Shown here: positions 46,382-55,944 of the stretch, piece after piece | How positions within the stretch are numbered: the stretch's first letter is position 1 | Layout of the letters: every line of letters starts with the position of its first letter | The notes under the pieces: model-generated | What the model was told of the DNA's origin: nothing | Seen by the model: the letters and a program-made list of their open reading frames with translations, nothing else | Database searches by the model: none | Made by a program: the position numbers and the translations under genes | Assembly: GCF_904846285.1 (NCBI RefSeq) | Contig: NZ_CAJHAD010000010.1 | Span: 40,098-104,097, forward strand | DNA: 64,000 nucleotides | Direction of reading: 5' to 3' | Source of the DNA: Psychrobacter immobilis | GTDB lineage: Bacteria; Pseudomonadota; Gammaproteobacteria; Pseudomonadales; Moraxellaceae

Positions 46382-46823
46382 ATTATTGTCCTTTTATTAT
46401 TGCTTATATTTTTACTTAAAATCAACAGATGAGCCAGCATTGCTGCTTTTATCACCCTGCCTTACCAAACATTTACCTTGTATCTTTTTTATCTCAGATG
46501 GCTTAGCTTTTAATTTTTAATTTTTTAGTGACTAACGCCTTTATTCCTCTACTCCTTTATTAAAATAAAAATGTATTTTTATCATATTTGATGATTAATA
46601 ATTTATATAAATAAGCCAAACCGATACTTGGTCTTCGTTGTTGGTATGACTCTAATTTGTCATGAAAAGCGAATAGTAGCAAGACGTTAAAATGTAACCA
46701 AATGTAATAATAACTGATGTTTCTTTTATGTTTCTATATAATCAAAAAATTTTATTTTTTATTTCATTTGAAAATACTTTAATCACAGCAGCCCGCTATT
46801 TATAAGCCATTGAATCGCAACAA
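46382..46823. other. AT-rich intergenic region between rpoN and hpf
   Basis: A 442-bp gap, unusually large for rpoN-hpf. It is very AT-rich and gives no clear terminator or promoter; hpf probably has its own promoter here. Confidence 0.4.
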
Positions 46824-48506
46824 TTAATACTTTTGTTTGCGCTGAGTGGAGGAGCCAATATTCATGGCTTCACGGTATTTAGCCACCGTTCGTCTAGCAA
46901 TATCGATACCTTCTGCCAATAGAATATCTTTTATGCGACTGTCAGAAAGCGGTTTTTTTGGGTCTTCATCAGCGATGAGCTGTCTAATCATAGCGCTGAT
47001 AGCAGTTGAGGAGATATCACCGTCGCTACTGCTAACATGAGATGAGAAGAAATGCTTGAGGGAAAATAACCCTTGTGGCGTCAAAATGGTTTTGCTAGTG
47101 GTCAGTCGCGAGACGGTCGATTCGTGCAAATCCACTTCTTCGGCAATGGCTTTTAAAATCAGGGGTTGCATAGCGGTTGCGCCATATTGCAAAAACTCTT
47201 GCTGGTAGCGCACGATACTGGTTGCAACTTTTAATAGGTTTTGATTGCGCTCTTCGATACTACGAATAAACAAGCGCGCGTCAGTGAGATTTTCACGCAG
47301 ATATTGATTATCAGGGCTATCATCACCGCGTTTGACTAAATTGGCATACTCTTGATTGACCCGTAGCTTGGGCAAGGTTTCAGGATTGAGGCGCACCTGC
47401 CAGCCATCTACCTGCGCAGTAGTATCGCTGCCGTTTTTGTTATTGGTGGTGTTATTGCTATTGTGACGGCGAATAGGAGTAACCAACACATCAGGAATAT
47501 CGTAGCTTTCTGATGGCTGCATATAATCAGGCTGACTGCTTTGGAATAACAAGCCAGGTGACGGGTTCAAAGTACGTAATAGAGTAAGAGCGGGTGTAAT
47601 GTACTCAGGCGCGAGTCCCGTCAGCTCAGTTAAGGCTTTGATATTATTACTGACGAGATGCTCACTAGCTGAGAGAAGCGCTTGCGCTTCTTTAAGATAC
47701 TTTGTATTTGTATCAAGCTTGCATAATTGAAGCGCTAAGCATTCATTGAGAGTGCGCGCGCCAACACCAAGCGGATCACACGATTGGATAATGCGCAGTA
47801 CCGCCATGACCTCATCATGCTCAACACGCTCATCCCATTGGTAAAAGCTTGCCATGGTATCAAGGCTTTGTAATAACTCGTCGATATCAAGGCGTATAAA
47901 GCCCATGTCATCCATAGAGTCCATCAAGTATTCAGCGATGAGCGTATCTATTTCGGAAAGATGTTTGAAATTCAGCTGCCAGCGTACATGGTCTTGAATT
48001 CTCGCGCTAGTACTGCCTTGATAACTATCAAACTCATCGTTCGTGCTACTGCCTGAACTTTTAGCGACGGACGTATAGTTGTCAGTATCAAAGCTACTAT
48101 ACCCCTCTCCACCCAGCGCATCACTTTCTATTGCATCATCGTCAAAACTGGATTGTTGTAATTTATCCAAACTGTCACTAAAGTCATTATCATATTCAGA
48201 GGCATTATCATCATCACCAGATGAGGTGGTAGACGATGTAGAAAATGCATCAATGCCAGTATGTTGATTCCAACTATCCAGCGTTAATGATTCGCCAAAC
48301 TCATCAAATGTCTCATCTTTATGACTGTCGTACTCATCGTCATCATCTTCGATACGTTCAAGCAATGGATTGCTATCGAGCTTCGCCTGAACCTCCTGCG
48401 CGAGCTCAAGACTAGAGAGCTGCAACAATTTAATAGCTTGCTGCATTTGCGGGGTCAGTTTTTGCGAGGTGCTTAGCGTGGTCGCCAATCCAAACGACAT
48501 ACTCAT
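46824..48506 (-). CDS. rpoN: RNA polymerase sigma-54 factor RpoN
   Basis: A 560-residue sigma-54. The N-terminal activator-interacting region is MSMSFGLATTLSTSQKLTPQ and so on; the core-binding domain is in the middle; the DNA-binding C-terminus includes the RpoN box ARRTVAKYREAMNI and the helix-turn-helix LHESTVSRLTTSKT. An acidic region of about 100 residues after residue 50 (rich in Asp, Ser, Glu) is longer than in most RpoN, and a Thr/Asn/Gly-rich insert lies near residue 350. The ribosome-binding site is weak. Confidence 0.95.
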   Translation of the reverse strand: MSMSFGLATTLSTSQKLTPQMQQAIKLLQLSSLELAQEVQAKLDSNPLLERIEDDDDEYDSHKDETFDEFGESLTLDSWNQHTGIDAFSTSSTTSSGDDDNASEYDNDFSDSLDKLQQSSFDDDAIESDALGGEGYSSFDTDNYTSVAKSSGSSTNDEFDSYQGSTSARIQDHVRWQLNFKHLSEIDTLIAEYLMDSMDDMGFIRLDIDELLQSLDTMASFYQWDERVEHDEVMAVLRIIQSCDPLGVGARTLNECLALQLCKLDTNTKYLKEAQALLSASEHLVSNNIKALTELTGLAPEYITPALTLLRTLNPSPGLLFQSSQPDYMQPSESYDIPDVLVTPIRRHNSNNTTNNKNGSDTTAQVDGWQVRLNPETLPKLRVNQEYANLVKRGDDSPDNQYLRENLTDARLFIRSIEERNQNLLKVATSIVRYQQEFLQYGATAMQPLILKAIAEEVDLHESTVSRLTTSKTILTPQGLFSLKHFFSSHVSSSDGDISSTAISAMIRQLIADEDPKKPLSDSRIKDILLAEGIDIARRTVAKYREAMNIGSSTQRKQKY

Positions 48507-48805
48507 GGGTGACTTATTACACTCCGATCGTGGTGAGATTCTATATATTATGCTGGTTAAAGGCTGTACTTATTAACGCTTATAATCATTAAAGAGCGCT
48601 TTAAGCTGTCAGGTCATGACGATAGCATTTTTTGCTACAATGTTGCTATGATAATTTATACTCTGTTCAGATAAGCTATTTTTAACCTCTTGCTCAAATC
48701 ATAAAACATAAATAGCTTTGTAGGGATGTCGAGCCCTTAAATATAACAGGATAAAAAATAAATAAGAGCAAAGCCCTATAAAGCTTAAACATTGAGAATG
48801 CCACT

Positions 48806-49702
48806 ATGAATGAGATAAGAAACAACGCGCACCTGACCGTTGCTGCTGTGCAAATGAATAGCCAACAGAATATAGAAGACAATTTAGCAGATATAAAAGC
48901 AGCCATTATCGATGCAAGCAAGCAAGGTGCTCAGCTAGTCGTTTTACCAGAAAACTGCTGTAGTATGGGTCGACAGTTTGCCACTGCAGAACGTTTTGAT
49001 GAGCTGTCCAACACGATGGCAGAATATGCGCGTGCCTCTGGTATTTATCTATTAGCAGGCTCATTGCCCTGCCCTTACCGCCCTAATGGCGTCATCGTAC
49101 CCGATGGCAGGCTGCGTCAAGTCAGTCAACTGTTTGCACCCGACGGTATGCGTGTTGCGCGCTACGATAAGATACACCTGTTTACCGCGACTGTTGCCGA
49201 TAAACAAGGCAGCTATAATGAAGCAGCAACCTTTGAGCCCGGCACGCAAACAGTCGTTGCAACATTAGAAGCAAATGATGCCGTTTATCAACTCGGTATG
49301 ATGGTTTGCTTTGATTTACGCTTTCCAGCATTGGCACAGCGTTTACGGCAAGCGGGCGCAGAATTACTAAGCGCACCTTCAGCCTTTACTTATTTAACCG
49401 GCCAAGCGCATTGGTCGCTGTTGCTACGAGCGCGCGCGTTAGACAGTCAATGTATGGTGATTGGCGCAGCGCAAGGGGGCGAACATGCTTATAAGGATGG
49501 CAGTAGCCGTCAGACATGGGGGCATAGCACGATTACCGCTTATGATGGCACGATTATCAACAGCTATGAGGATAGTGAATTAAAAGACACTACTAATAAA
49601 GAGCATAAAAAATACGCTTTGGTCTTAGCAACTTTAGATAAAGCCACCCAAACGCAAGGACGACAAAAAATGCCTATATTTGATTGTCATCGTTTGGCAT
49701 AA
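48806..49702 (+). CDS. Carbon-nitrogen hydrolase (nitrilase superfamily, Nit-type)
   Basis: A 298-residue amidase of the nitrilase superfamily. The catalytic triad is visible: Glu in VVLPENCC, Lys in YDKIHLF and Cys in MVCFDLRFPALA. The close relatives are Nit1-type deaminated glutathione amidases, so repair of deaminated glutathione is possible; this is inferred. A Lys/Glu/Asn-rich insertion lies in the C-terminal part (about residues 253-268). Divergent from rpoN, convergent with xerC. Confidence 0.87.
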   Translation: MNEIRNNAHLTVAAVQMNSQQNIEDNLADIKAAIIDASKQGAQLVVLPENCCSMGRQFATAERFDELSNTMAEYARASGIYLLAGSLPCPYRPNGVIVPDGRLRQVSQLFAPDGMRVARYDKIHLFTATVADKQGSYNEAATFEPGTQTVVATLEANDAVYQLGMMVCFDLRFPALAQRLRQAGAELLSAPSAFTYLTGQAHWSLLLRARALDSQCMVIGAAQGGEHAYKDGSSRQTWGHSTITAYDGTIINSYEDSELKDTTNKEHKKYALVLATLDKATQTQGRQKMPIFDCHRLA

Positions 49703-49748
49703 ATGTACGGTTAAATGATTAAAAATAAAACTGGCACTAGAGCTGTAG

Positions 49749-49793
49749 CTTAAGTAACGGCAACTTAAGTAACTGCAATTTAATTAACGTCGC
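49749..49793. repeat. 15-bp tandem repeat spanning the xerC stop codon
   Basis: CTTAAGTAACGGCAA (49749-49763) and CTTAAGTAACTGCAA (49764-49778) abut a diverged third copy (49779-49793) containing the xerC stop. The 15-nt period gives three in-frame TAA codons on the minus strand. Confidence 0.8.
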
Positions 49794-50820
49794 TGTCGCT
49801 GTTATTTTGCGCATGAGTGGCGCGCGGATGGGCTCGGTCATAAACTTGGGTCAATTTAGCAAAATCAACATGGGTATAAATTTGCGTGGTGCTGATATCA
49901 CTGTGTCCAAGCATTTCTTGGACGGCTCGTAAGTCGCCACTGCCTGACAGCATATGTGAGGCAAAGCAATGACGCAATAGATGTGGATACATATTTTGTG
50001 CGATACCTGCACGCGTGGCCGCAATTTTAAGACGCTGCTGCACCGCCCGTGTTGATAAGCGTGTGCCTAATTTTTCACTGATAAATAAGGCGCTATCCAT
50101 CTGCTCTACCCACAGATTTCGGTGCGGTAGATAACGCTTAATCGCCTCGGCGGCTTTGATACCTAAGGGTACCAAGCGCGTTTTATTGCCTTTACCTGTC
50201 ACGCGCACACGCAAATCAGTCAAGTCAATATCTACCATATCAAGCGCAACTAGCTCCCCGACACGCAGACCACTGCTATAAAGCAATTCAAACATCGCTT
50301 TATCACGTAACCATAAGCGCGCCTGCTCGGGCGTATCAGGTATCTCTTGGTCGAGCAGCTGAGTAAGCAAATCTACATCGGCAATAGACGGCAGCGGTCT
50401 AGGGTTGCGTTTAAGCTGATAGCCCGTGGTTGGGTTTATACGTGCTAAATCCTCTTCTATCAGCCAGCCGTAAAAATGACGGATAGCTGATAGCTCTTGC
50501 TGAACGCTGGCAAGCGCTAACTTATCTTCATCGAGGCGTTGGCTAATATGTTGGGCCAATTGGCGCTTATCACAGCGCGTCCATGTCAGACGTTTGCCAC
50601 GTAGAAATAGCGCCAACTGGTTTAAGCCCGCAAAATAAGCCACTAGCGTATGTTCGGAATGGTTACGCACCGACAGCGTATTTAGCCAACGATGTACCGG
50701 CGCTAACAATTCTCGTAGTGCGGCATCCGACTCTATAGCAGCAGCGTGCTCAACTGATAGCCATGATTTTGACTTATAATCCGAGTTAGGCTCTGTCATC
50801 TGAGGGTTTTTACTGAACAT
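49780..50820 (-). CDS. xerC: Tyrosine recombinase XerC
   Basis: A 346-residue site-specific recombinase that with XerD resolves chromosome dimers at dif. An N-terminal SAM-like DNA-binding domain (about residues 40-130) is followed by the catalytic domain: Arg in SSGLRVGEL, Lys in TGKGNKTRLVP, HLLRH (His and Arg), the second His in LGHSDISTTQ and Tyr in IYTHV. An about 35-residue extra N-terminal tail precedes. It ends with tandem stop copies. It lies downstream of dapF as in many gammaproteobacteria. Confidence 0.95.
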   Translation of the reverse strand: MFSKNPQMTEPNSDYKSKSWLSVEHAAAIESDAALRELLAPVHRWLNTLSVRNHSEHTLVAYFAGLNQLALFLRGKRLTWTRCDKRQLAQHISQRLDEDKLALASVQQELSAIRHFYGWLIEEDLARINPTTGYQLKRNPRPLPSIADVDLLTQLLDQEIPDTPEQARLWLRDKAMFELLYSSGLRVGELVALDMVDIDLTDLRVRVTGKGNKTRLVPLGIKAAEAIKRYLPHRNLWVEQMDSALFISEKLGTRLSTRAVQQRLKIAATRAGIAQNMYPHLLRHCFASHMLSGSGDLRAVQEMLGHSDISTTQIYTHVDFAKLTQVYDRAHPRATHAQNNSDSDVN

Positions 50821-50878
50821 AGCATTTACCTAACGGCTGATATTCACCGTTTATCGTTTTCCATTAAGCTATTATCTA

Positions 50879-51766
50879 TTAGCCTTCTGGATTAGGTTTG
50901 ATCCCCGCTTGTGCCATTAGACCATCTGGGCTAAAGACGCCTTCATAGACAAATGCGGTTGGACCGGTCATCATCACAGAATAACCTGGCTGCCATTTAA
51001 TCACCATACTACCGCCATAAAGCTGCGCGCGTACGTCTTCGCCTTCGTCGAGCCAACCTTCACGAATACCAACTGCCACGGCCGCACAAGCACCTGTACC
51101 ACAAGCTTGGGTCTCACCGACACCGCGCTCATAGACACGCAGGCGAATATGACGCTGATTCATTACCTGCATAAAGCCAACATTGACGCGCTCCGGAAAG
51201 GCAGGATGTGATTCGATGGCTTTGCCCAGTTTTTCGACGTCGGCATCGAGTACGCTATCCACTTTGATAACCGCATGCGGATTACCCATATTGGCAACAT
51301 ACAGCTGCACTGGCGTACCATTAACGTCTAAATGATAGGCGTTTTGAATCTTGGTCGTCGCTTTTGGGGTAAAGGGAATCTCGCTTGGCTCGAATTTTGG
51401 CTTACCCATATCGACTTCGACCCAGCCATAGCGATCTGTCGTCAGCGAAATAATCCCGCTTGCCGTCTCAACACGCAAACGCTGCTTAAACGATAGCTTA
51501 CGCGCTTGCACAAAACGGGCGAAACAGCGCGCGCCATTACCGCATTGCTCAACTTCCATACCATCGGTGTTAAAAATGCGATAACTAAAATCAACATCAG
51601 GACGCATCGGTGGCTCAACAACGAGCAATTGATCAAAGCCAATACCTAAATGACGATCGCCCAACAATTGCACCAAATCTTTGGTCAACTCTAGGCGCTG
51701 AGTCACCAAATCGATGACCATAAAATCATTACCCAGCCCATGCATTTTTGTAAATTCTATTAGCAT
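50879..51766 (-). CDS. dapF: Diaminopimelate epimerase
   Basis: A 295-residue enzyme converting LL- to meso-diaminopimelate for lysine and peptidoglycan. The two catalytic cysteines are in the QCGNGARCFA and ACGTGACAA motifs. The start is MLIEFTKMHGLGNDFMVID, typical of DapF. It is separated from lysA by a terminator (51929-51961), so it probably has its own promoter. xerC follows 58 bp downstream. Confidence 0.96.
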   Translation of the reverse strand: MLIEFTKMHGLGNDFMVIDLVTQRLELTKDLVQLLGDRHLGIGFDQLLVVEPPMRPDVDFSYRIFNTDGMEVEQCGNGARCFARFVQARKLSFKQRLRVETASGIISLTTDRYGWVEVDMGKPKFEPSEIPFTPKATTKIQNAYHLDVNGTPVQLYVANMGNPHAVIKVDSVLDADVEKLGKAIESHPAFPERVNVGFMQVMNQRHIRLRVYERGVGETQACGTGACAAVAVGIREGWLDEGEDVRAQLYGGSMVIKWQPGYSVMMTGPTAFVYEGVFSPDGLMAQAGIKPNPEG

Positions 51767-51928
51767 ATCCTTGTTATCCTATCCTATTTTTATGTATGCC
51801 TTATATTAGCACGCTGTCAGATACAATCATAATTATCACCGCTATCAAACGCTAAGTTAACGTTATGCTAAATAAGCCTTATACCGTCAAATTATGTCTC
51901 TCACTAGGCTTTTAATTAAAGCAGGCAA

Positions 51929-51961
51929 TAAAAAACCCATTGTCGTTATAACAATGGGTCA
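51929..51961 (-). terminator. Intrinsic terminator after lysA
   Basis: ACCCATTGT and ACAATGGGT are complementary with a short loop; on the minus strand a run of T follows. It lies between lysA and dapF, 64 bp past the lysA stop. Confidence 0.85.
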
Positions 51962-52025
51962 TTTTTAAACATCGAATTTTAATAGTAAAACTTTAGTTAT
52001 TAAACATCGCAGCGTTATTAATAGG

Positions 52026-53360
52026 CTATTTATCCTGCCACAACATTTCATCAGCATATAACGCTTCAAGCGTTTCGCGTTTACGAATCAGTTGATGATG
52101 ATCATCGGCTACCATCACCTCGCTGGCACGACCGCGCGAATTGTAGTTGCTACTCATGGTAAAGCCGTACGCGCCTGCACCCGTTATAGCCAAGATATCG
52201 CCAGTGGCAAGCGCTAATAAGCGGTCTTTTGCTAAAAAGTCACCGGTTTCACAAATCGCGCCAACGATATCCCACGGCTGCATACCATCGGTATCAATGC
52301 CGTTGTTAGGCAGGACACTTGGAATCACCGCCATTTCAGCTTGATATAAAGCCGGACGAATCAAGTCGTTCATTGCCGCATCGACGATAGCAAAGTTCTT
52401 ATGCGCGGTTGGCTTAAGCACATCAACCTTAGTTAATAGCACACCAGCATTGGCCACGATACTACGACCGGGCTCAAAGAATACCGTTAAACCAAGCTCA
52501 CTAAGTTTTGGTAATAACGCTTGCGCAAATTCATCGATAGATACCGGCGTCTCATCGATATAACGCACGCCTAGACCGCCGCCCAAATCGATATGACGCA
52601 GCTCAATGCCTTTATTACGCAGACTATGTATAAGCTCAATGACTTTATCTAAAGCTGCGACAAATGGCGCAACTTCCGTCAATTGCGAGCCGATATGACA
52701 ATCAATACCGACAATATCGATATGCGATAATTGCGCCGCTTGCTCATAGACAGCGACGGCATTTTCATGGTCAATACCAAACTTATTGTCTTTTAGACCG
52801 GTTGAGATATACGGATGGGTCTTGGCATCGACATTGGGATTGACCCGTAATGAGATTGGCGCAGGTTTATCTAACTTCGTTGCCACCTCATTGATTAAGG
52901 TCAGCTCGCTAATTGATTCGACGTTAAAGCAGCCAATACCTTGCGTCAGTGCATATTCGATATCGCTATAGGTTTTGCCAACGCCCGAAAATACGACCCG
53001 CGAGGCTTCACCGCCTGCCGCCAATACGCGCATCAACTCACCGCGTGAGACGATATCAAATCCTGCCCCTGCTTGCGCCAAAATACCAAGCACCGCTAAA
53101 TTGGAGTTGGCTTTTACCGCATAACAAATCTGGTGCTTTAGACTGGCAAAGCTTGTCGTATAAGCTTGATAAACGTCTAAAATCGCTTGCTTTGAGTAGA
53201 CATAGCACGGCGTGCCATAGTGTTTGACCACCTCAGCAATATTGACTTGCTCCATATATAACGCGCCGTTTCGATAATCTAGCGCGGGCAAATGGGTGGT
53301 TAAGGCTTCAGGATGCACATACAATCCTTGCTCAGTTTTGGTAGTGACTGACTGACTCAT
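52026..53360 (-). CDS. lysA: Diaminopimelate decarboxylase
   Basis: A 444-residue PLP enzyme, the last step of lysine synthesis. The PLP lysine is in CYAVKANSN; other motifs are GAGFDIVSRGELMR, HIGSQLTEV, LGGGLGVRY and the C-terminal CETGDFLAKDR with the substrate-binding Cys/Glu, and GAYGFTMSSNYNSRG. It lies downstream of lptM and upstream of dapF, the usual gammaproteobacterial order, but a terminator splits it from dapF. Confidence 0.96.
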   Translation of the reverse strand: MSQSVTTKTEQGLYVHPEALTTHLPALDYRNGALYMEQVNIAEVVKHYGTPCYVYSKQAILDVYQAYTTSFASLKHQICYAVKANSNLAVLGILAQAGAGFDIVSRGELMRVLAAGGEASRVVFSGVGKTYSDIEYALTQGIGCFNVESISELTLINEVATKLDKPAPISLRVNPNVDAKTHPYISTGLKDNKFGIDHENAVAVYEQAAQLSHIDIVGIDCHIGSQLTEVAPFVAALDKVIELIHSLRNKGIELRHIDLGGGLGVRYIDETPVSIDEFAQALLPKLSELGLTVFFEPGRSIVANAGVLLTKVDVLKPTAHKNFAIVDAAMNDLIRPALYQAEMAVIPSVLPNNGIDTDGMQPWDIVGAICETGDFLAKDRLLALATGDILAITGAGAYGFTMSSNYNSRGRASEVMVADDHHQLIRKRETLEALYADEMLWQDK

Positions 53361-53384
53361 ATAAGTATCTCTAATTTAATCAAT

Positions 53385-53416
53385 GTATTAATGCATAGAG
53401 GTATTAATGCATAAAG
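53385..53416. repeat. 16-bp tandem duplication in the lysA leader
   Basis: GTATTAATGCATAGAG (53385-53400) is followed at once by GTATTAATGCATAAAG (53401-53416), one difference, between lptM and lysA. Confidence 0.8.
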
Positions 53417-53476
53417 GTAAATAGCAGCTCGGATACGCTAACAATAGTTAGTCTCTTAATAGTTAATAAGCAACCA

Positions 53477-53815
53477 TTAATAGTCGTTAGGATCGGTGCT
53501 CGGCTCAGGTAGCTGAAAACTATCTGCATTTTGCTCATCATTTTGATTTTCATCAATTTTAGCAAAAGCAGCATCTTGCGGATGACTGCTGCTATCAAGT
53601 GCAGGCGCATTACCTTTTACCGTTTGGCTACTGGAGTCTGTTAGATATAAATCGCCTTTTTGCCCGCAGCCGGTTAATACTGCTGAGCCTAGCACAAGAG
53701 TAGTTAAAATGAGCTTACAAATAGCAGGACGACTGGCGCTAATACTTGAAACATTTCTTGAAAAAGCGCTTAAGTCAGCGCTTTTAATAGTAGGAGTACG
53801 GCGTATAGTAAACAT
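53477..53815 (-). CDS. lptM: Small lipoprotein LptM (YifL-like)
   Basis: A 112-residue lipoprotein with the LptM signature LTGCGQKGDLYL after the hydrophobic signal segment; the lipid-bearing cysteine is Cys50. In E. coli LptM helps LptD mature at the outer membrane. The region before the signal is about 30 residues longer than normal; no better internal start was found. The C-terminal half is acidic and Asn/Asp-rich. Position ahead of lysA-dapF-xerC is that of yifL in E. coli relatives and supports the call. Confidence 0.88.
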   Translation of the reverse strand: MFTIRRTPTIKSADLSAFSRNVSSISASRPAICKLILTTLVLGSAVLTGCGQKGDLYLTDSSSQTVKGNAPALDSSSHPQDAAFAKIDENQNDEQNADSFQLPEPSTDPNDY

Positions 53816-54531
53816 AGAATGACTAACCTTTAATCTTGCAATAATTTGACTTGCAACGGCTTAGATAGAATCGAAATAAAAATAACTACCAGCGCAAAAA
53901 GCAAGGCTGCAATAGGGAAAATAGGACAATTTTTTAATCATAGCATTATTCGCTAAAGCTGTGCGCCTACGACCTTTGTTTGACCTATAAATTTATTAAA
54001 ATAAATGCCTAAAACTATCAATAAAAGAGCTTTATAGATAACTCATAGAGAAGTGATAAAGCTCTATCAAATAAAATCAGACAAATTTACTTACAATTTT
54101 TATAAAGGTTATATCTGTCTCATTATGACTGATAAACACTGACGGTCTTCGGTGTACACTTGTATTAAGCGCGCATAAGATGGGAGATTAAAACCTTAGA
54201 GTTATCGTGGTATAAGCATAAAAATATGGTACATTATACTTAACACTTGTGGCTGTGACGAGGTGCTAGTCTGCGCCTTATTAACCTTTAAAAACCCTAA
54301 AAGTTAGCGTTTCCCATAATTTGCAATAACAGATTTCTGAAAACAGATAGCTATAAACCTTTACGTACTTTAAGTCAGTCTCAGCCCAAGAACAATAAAA
54401 ATCAGCGATGTCATGGTTTGTGTATGTCAGCTGTTTGGCATACGCCAGCAAGGACATGGCTGGTTTTTTTATACAACCGGTGATAATCGATGGTGAATCA
54501 CCACTTACAAAATAAAATCTAAGGATAGAGT
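53816..54531. other. Long non-coding gap upstream of ackA
   Basis: A 716-bp region without a supported gene between divergent lptM and ackA. It contains an inverted repeat (AGAGCTTTAT at about 54025-54034 with ATAAAGCTCT at 54056-54065) and, nearer ackA, an intrinsic terminator structure (54445-54470) preceded by another hairpin. A regulatory leader or small RNA is possible. Confidence 0.5.
54445..54470 (+). terminator. Intrinsic terminator-like hairpin in the ackA leader
   Basis: CCAGC and GCTGG pair across a 9-nt loop and are followed by seven T residues, on the plus strand and 62 bp upstream of the ackA start. An upstream GTATG/CATAC inverted repeat (about 54422-54443) adjoins it and could form an alternative structure. 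Confidence 0.55.
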
Positions 54532-55764
54532 ATGAGCGCCAGCCTAACCACAACTTTTGATGACAAAAGCACCGGAACATCAAACCTAACCAACCCCACT
54601 TTAGTCCTCAACTGCGGTTCCTCTTCTATCAAATACGCCTTGATTAGTGAAGACAATGCTACGCGTATCACGGGTCTGGCCGAAAACTTAGGACTCGATA
54701 CCGCTCGTATCAAGCACACCACATTAAACGGCGAAAAGCTAGAAATCACCATTGCTGGTGGTCGTCACGAGCTTGCCTTAAAGAAAATCCTTGAGTTACT
54801 TGAACAGTATCACTTTATCGCTGTCGGTCATCGCGTCGTTCATGGCGGCCGTGAATATTCAGAGGCGGTGCGTGTTGATGATCATGTGCTGCAAGAAGTG
54901 AAGCGTTTAAAAGTGCTTGCGCCACTACATAACCCTGCCAATGCGCTAGGTATCGAAGCGGTACAAGCTATTTATCCTGAGATTCCACAAGTGGTGGTAT
55001 TTGATACCGCGTTCCACCAAACTATGCCGCCCGTTGCCTTCCGTTATCCGCTGCCAAAAGCCCTTTATGCAGAACACAAAATTCGTCGTTATGGCTTCCA
55101 TGGCACCTCGCATGCTTATGTCTCAGAACGCGCCAGCGAAATTACCAGCGCAAAAGGACCACATGGTTGGTTAACGGCGCATTTAGGCAATGGCTGCTCA
55201 GCGACCGCTGTTTACGAAGGTAAAAGCCTTGATACTAGCATGGGTTTGACCCCGCTCGAGGGGCTAATGATGGGTACACGCAGCGGTGATGTTGACCCAA
55301 GCTTGCACATTCACCTTAAACGCCAACTCGGTATGAGCTTAGAAGAAATTGACAAAATGCTCAATAACGAAAGCGGTCTGCTTGGTATCTCGGGTTTATC
55401 GAATGACTTACGTACTATTGAGCAAGCAGCTGATGAAGGTCATCAAGACGCTAAACTTGCGATTGAGATGTTCTGTTATCGCGTGGCCAAATACCTTGCT
55501 AGCTTAAGCTGTGCCCTCCCTAATTTTACCGGTATCGTCTTTACCGGTGGTATCGGCGAAAACTCAGTGACCACGCGTACACGTATTTTAGAGATGATGC
55601 CGCATTTTGGCATCAAAGTAGATGCCGATAAAAACGCCAGCTTGGTCGGTGGTAACGAAGGCAGTTTCCAAGCCGACGATAGCAGTATTGAGCTATGGGT
55701 AATACCGACCGATGAAGAATACCGTATCGCCCAAGAAACGCGTGAAGCACTGGGTATAGAATAA
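54532..55764 (+). CDS. ackA: Acetate kinase
   Basis: A 410-residue ASKHA-fold kinase converting acetyl phosphate and ADP to acetate and ATP. Motifs: TLVLNCGSSSIKYAL near the start, GHRVVHGG, FDTAFHQTMP, YGFHGTSHAYVSERA, HLGNGCS, GLMMGTRSGDVDP and FTGGIGENS with the catalytic Arg and His regions. A 20-residue N-terminal tail (SASLTTTFDDKSTGTSNLTN) precedes. An AAGGAT site lies 6 nt upstream. pta follows 180 bp downstream and forms the acetate pathway with it. Confidence 0.97.
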   Translation: MSASLTTTFDDKSTGTSNLTNPTLVLNCGSSSIKYALISEDNATRITGLAENLGLDTARIKHTTLNGEKLEITIAGGRHELALKKILELLEQYHFIAVGHRVVHGGREYSEAVRVDDHVLQEVKRLKVLAPLHNPANALGIEAVQAIYPEIPQVVVFDTAFHQTMPPVAFRYPLPKALYAEHKIRRYGFHGTSHAYVSERASEITSAKGPHGWLTAHLGNGCSATAVYEGKSLDTSMGLTPLEGLMMGTRSGDVDPSLHIHLKRQLGMSLEEIDKMLNNESGLLGISGLSNDLRTIEQAADEGHQDAKLAIEMFCYRVAKYLASLSCALPNFTGIVFTGGIGENSVTTRTRILEMMPHFGIKVDADKNASLVGGNEGSFQADDSSIELWVIPTDEEYRIAQETREALGIE

Positions 55765-55792
55765 GTCTATTATTAATATCTAAGGATTATTA

Positions 55793-55872
55793 GCAACGCG
55801 TCAAGACTAGTGGCAATGCTTAAAGGCTAGTAGCAACGCGTAAAAATTAATAGCAATGCAATGCGTATCAGA
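55793..55872. repeat. Degenerate 20-bp tandem repeat between ackA and pta
   Basis: Four units begin GCAACGCG, GCAATGCT, GCAACGCG and GCAATGCA at 55793, 55813, 55833 and 55853, exactly 20 bp apart, with the rest (AAGACTAGTG-like) more diverged. Confidence 0.75.
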
Positions 55873-55944
55873 GGCTCTCAGAACATTTTTATAGATAAAA
55901 GAATGAGAACCTCGTTAAAAATATAATAAACAGTAGGATACATT

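Noticed and set aside
53816..54070. Lysine riboswitch upstream of lptM-lysA
   Set aside because: The conserved L-box segments were not seen; only an unrelated inverted repeat is present.
54281..54583. Open frame of 100 codons antisense to the ackA leader
   Set aside because: It overlaps the ackA start, has no ribosome-binding site and contains the ackA leader hairpin; more likely chance.
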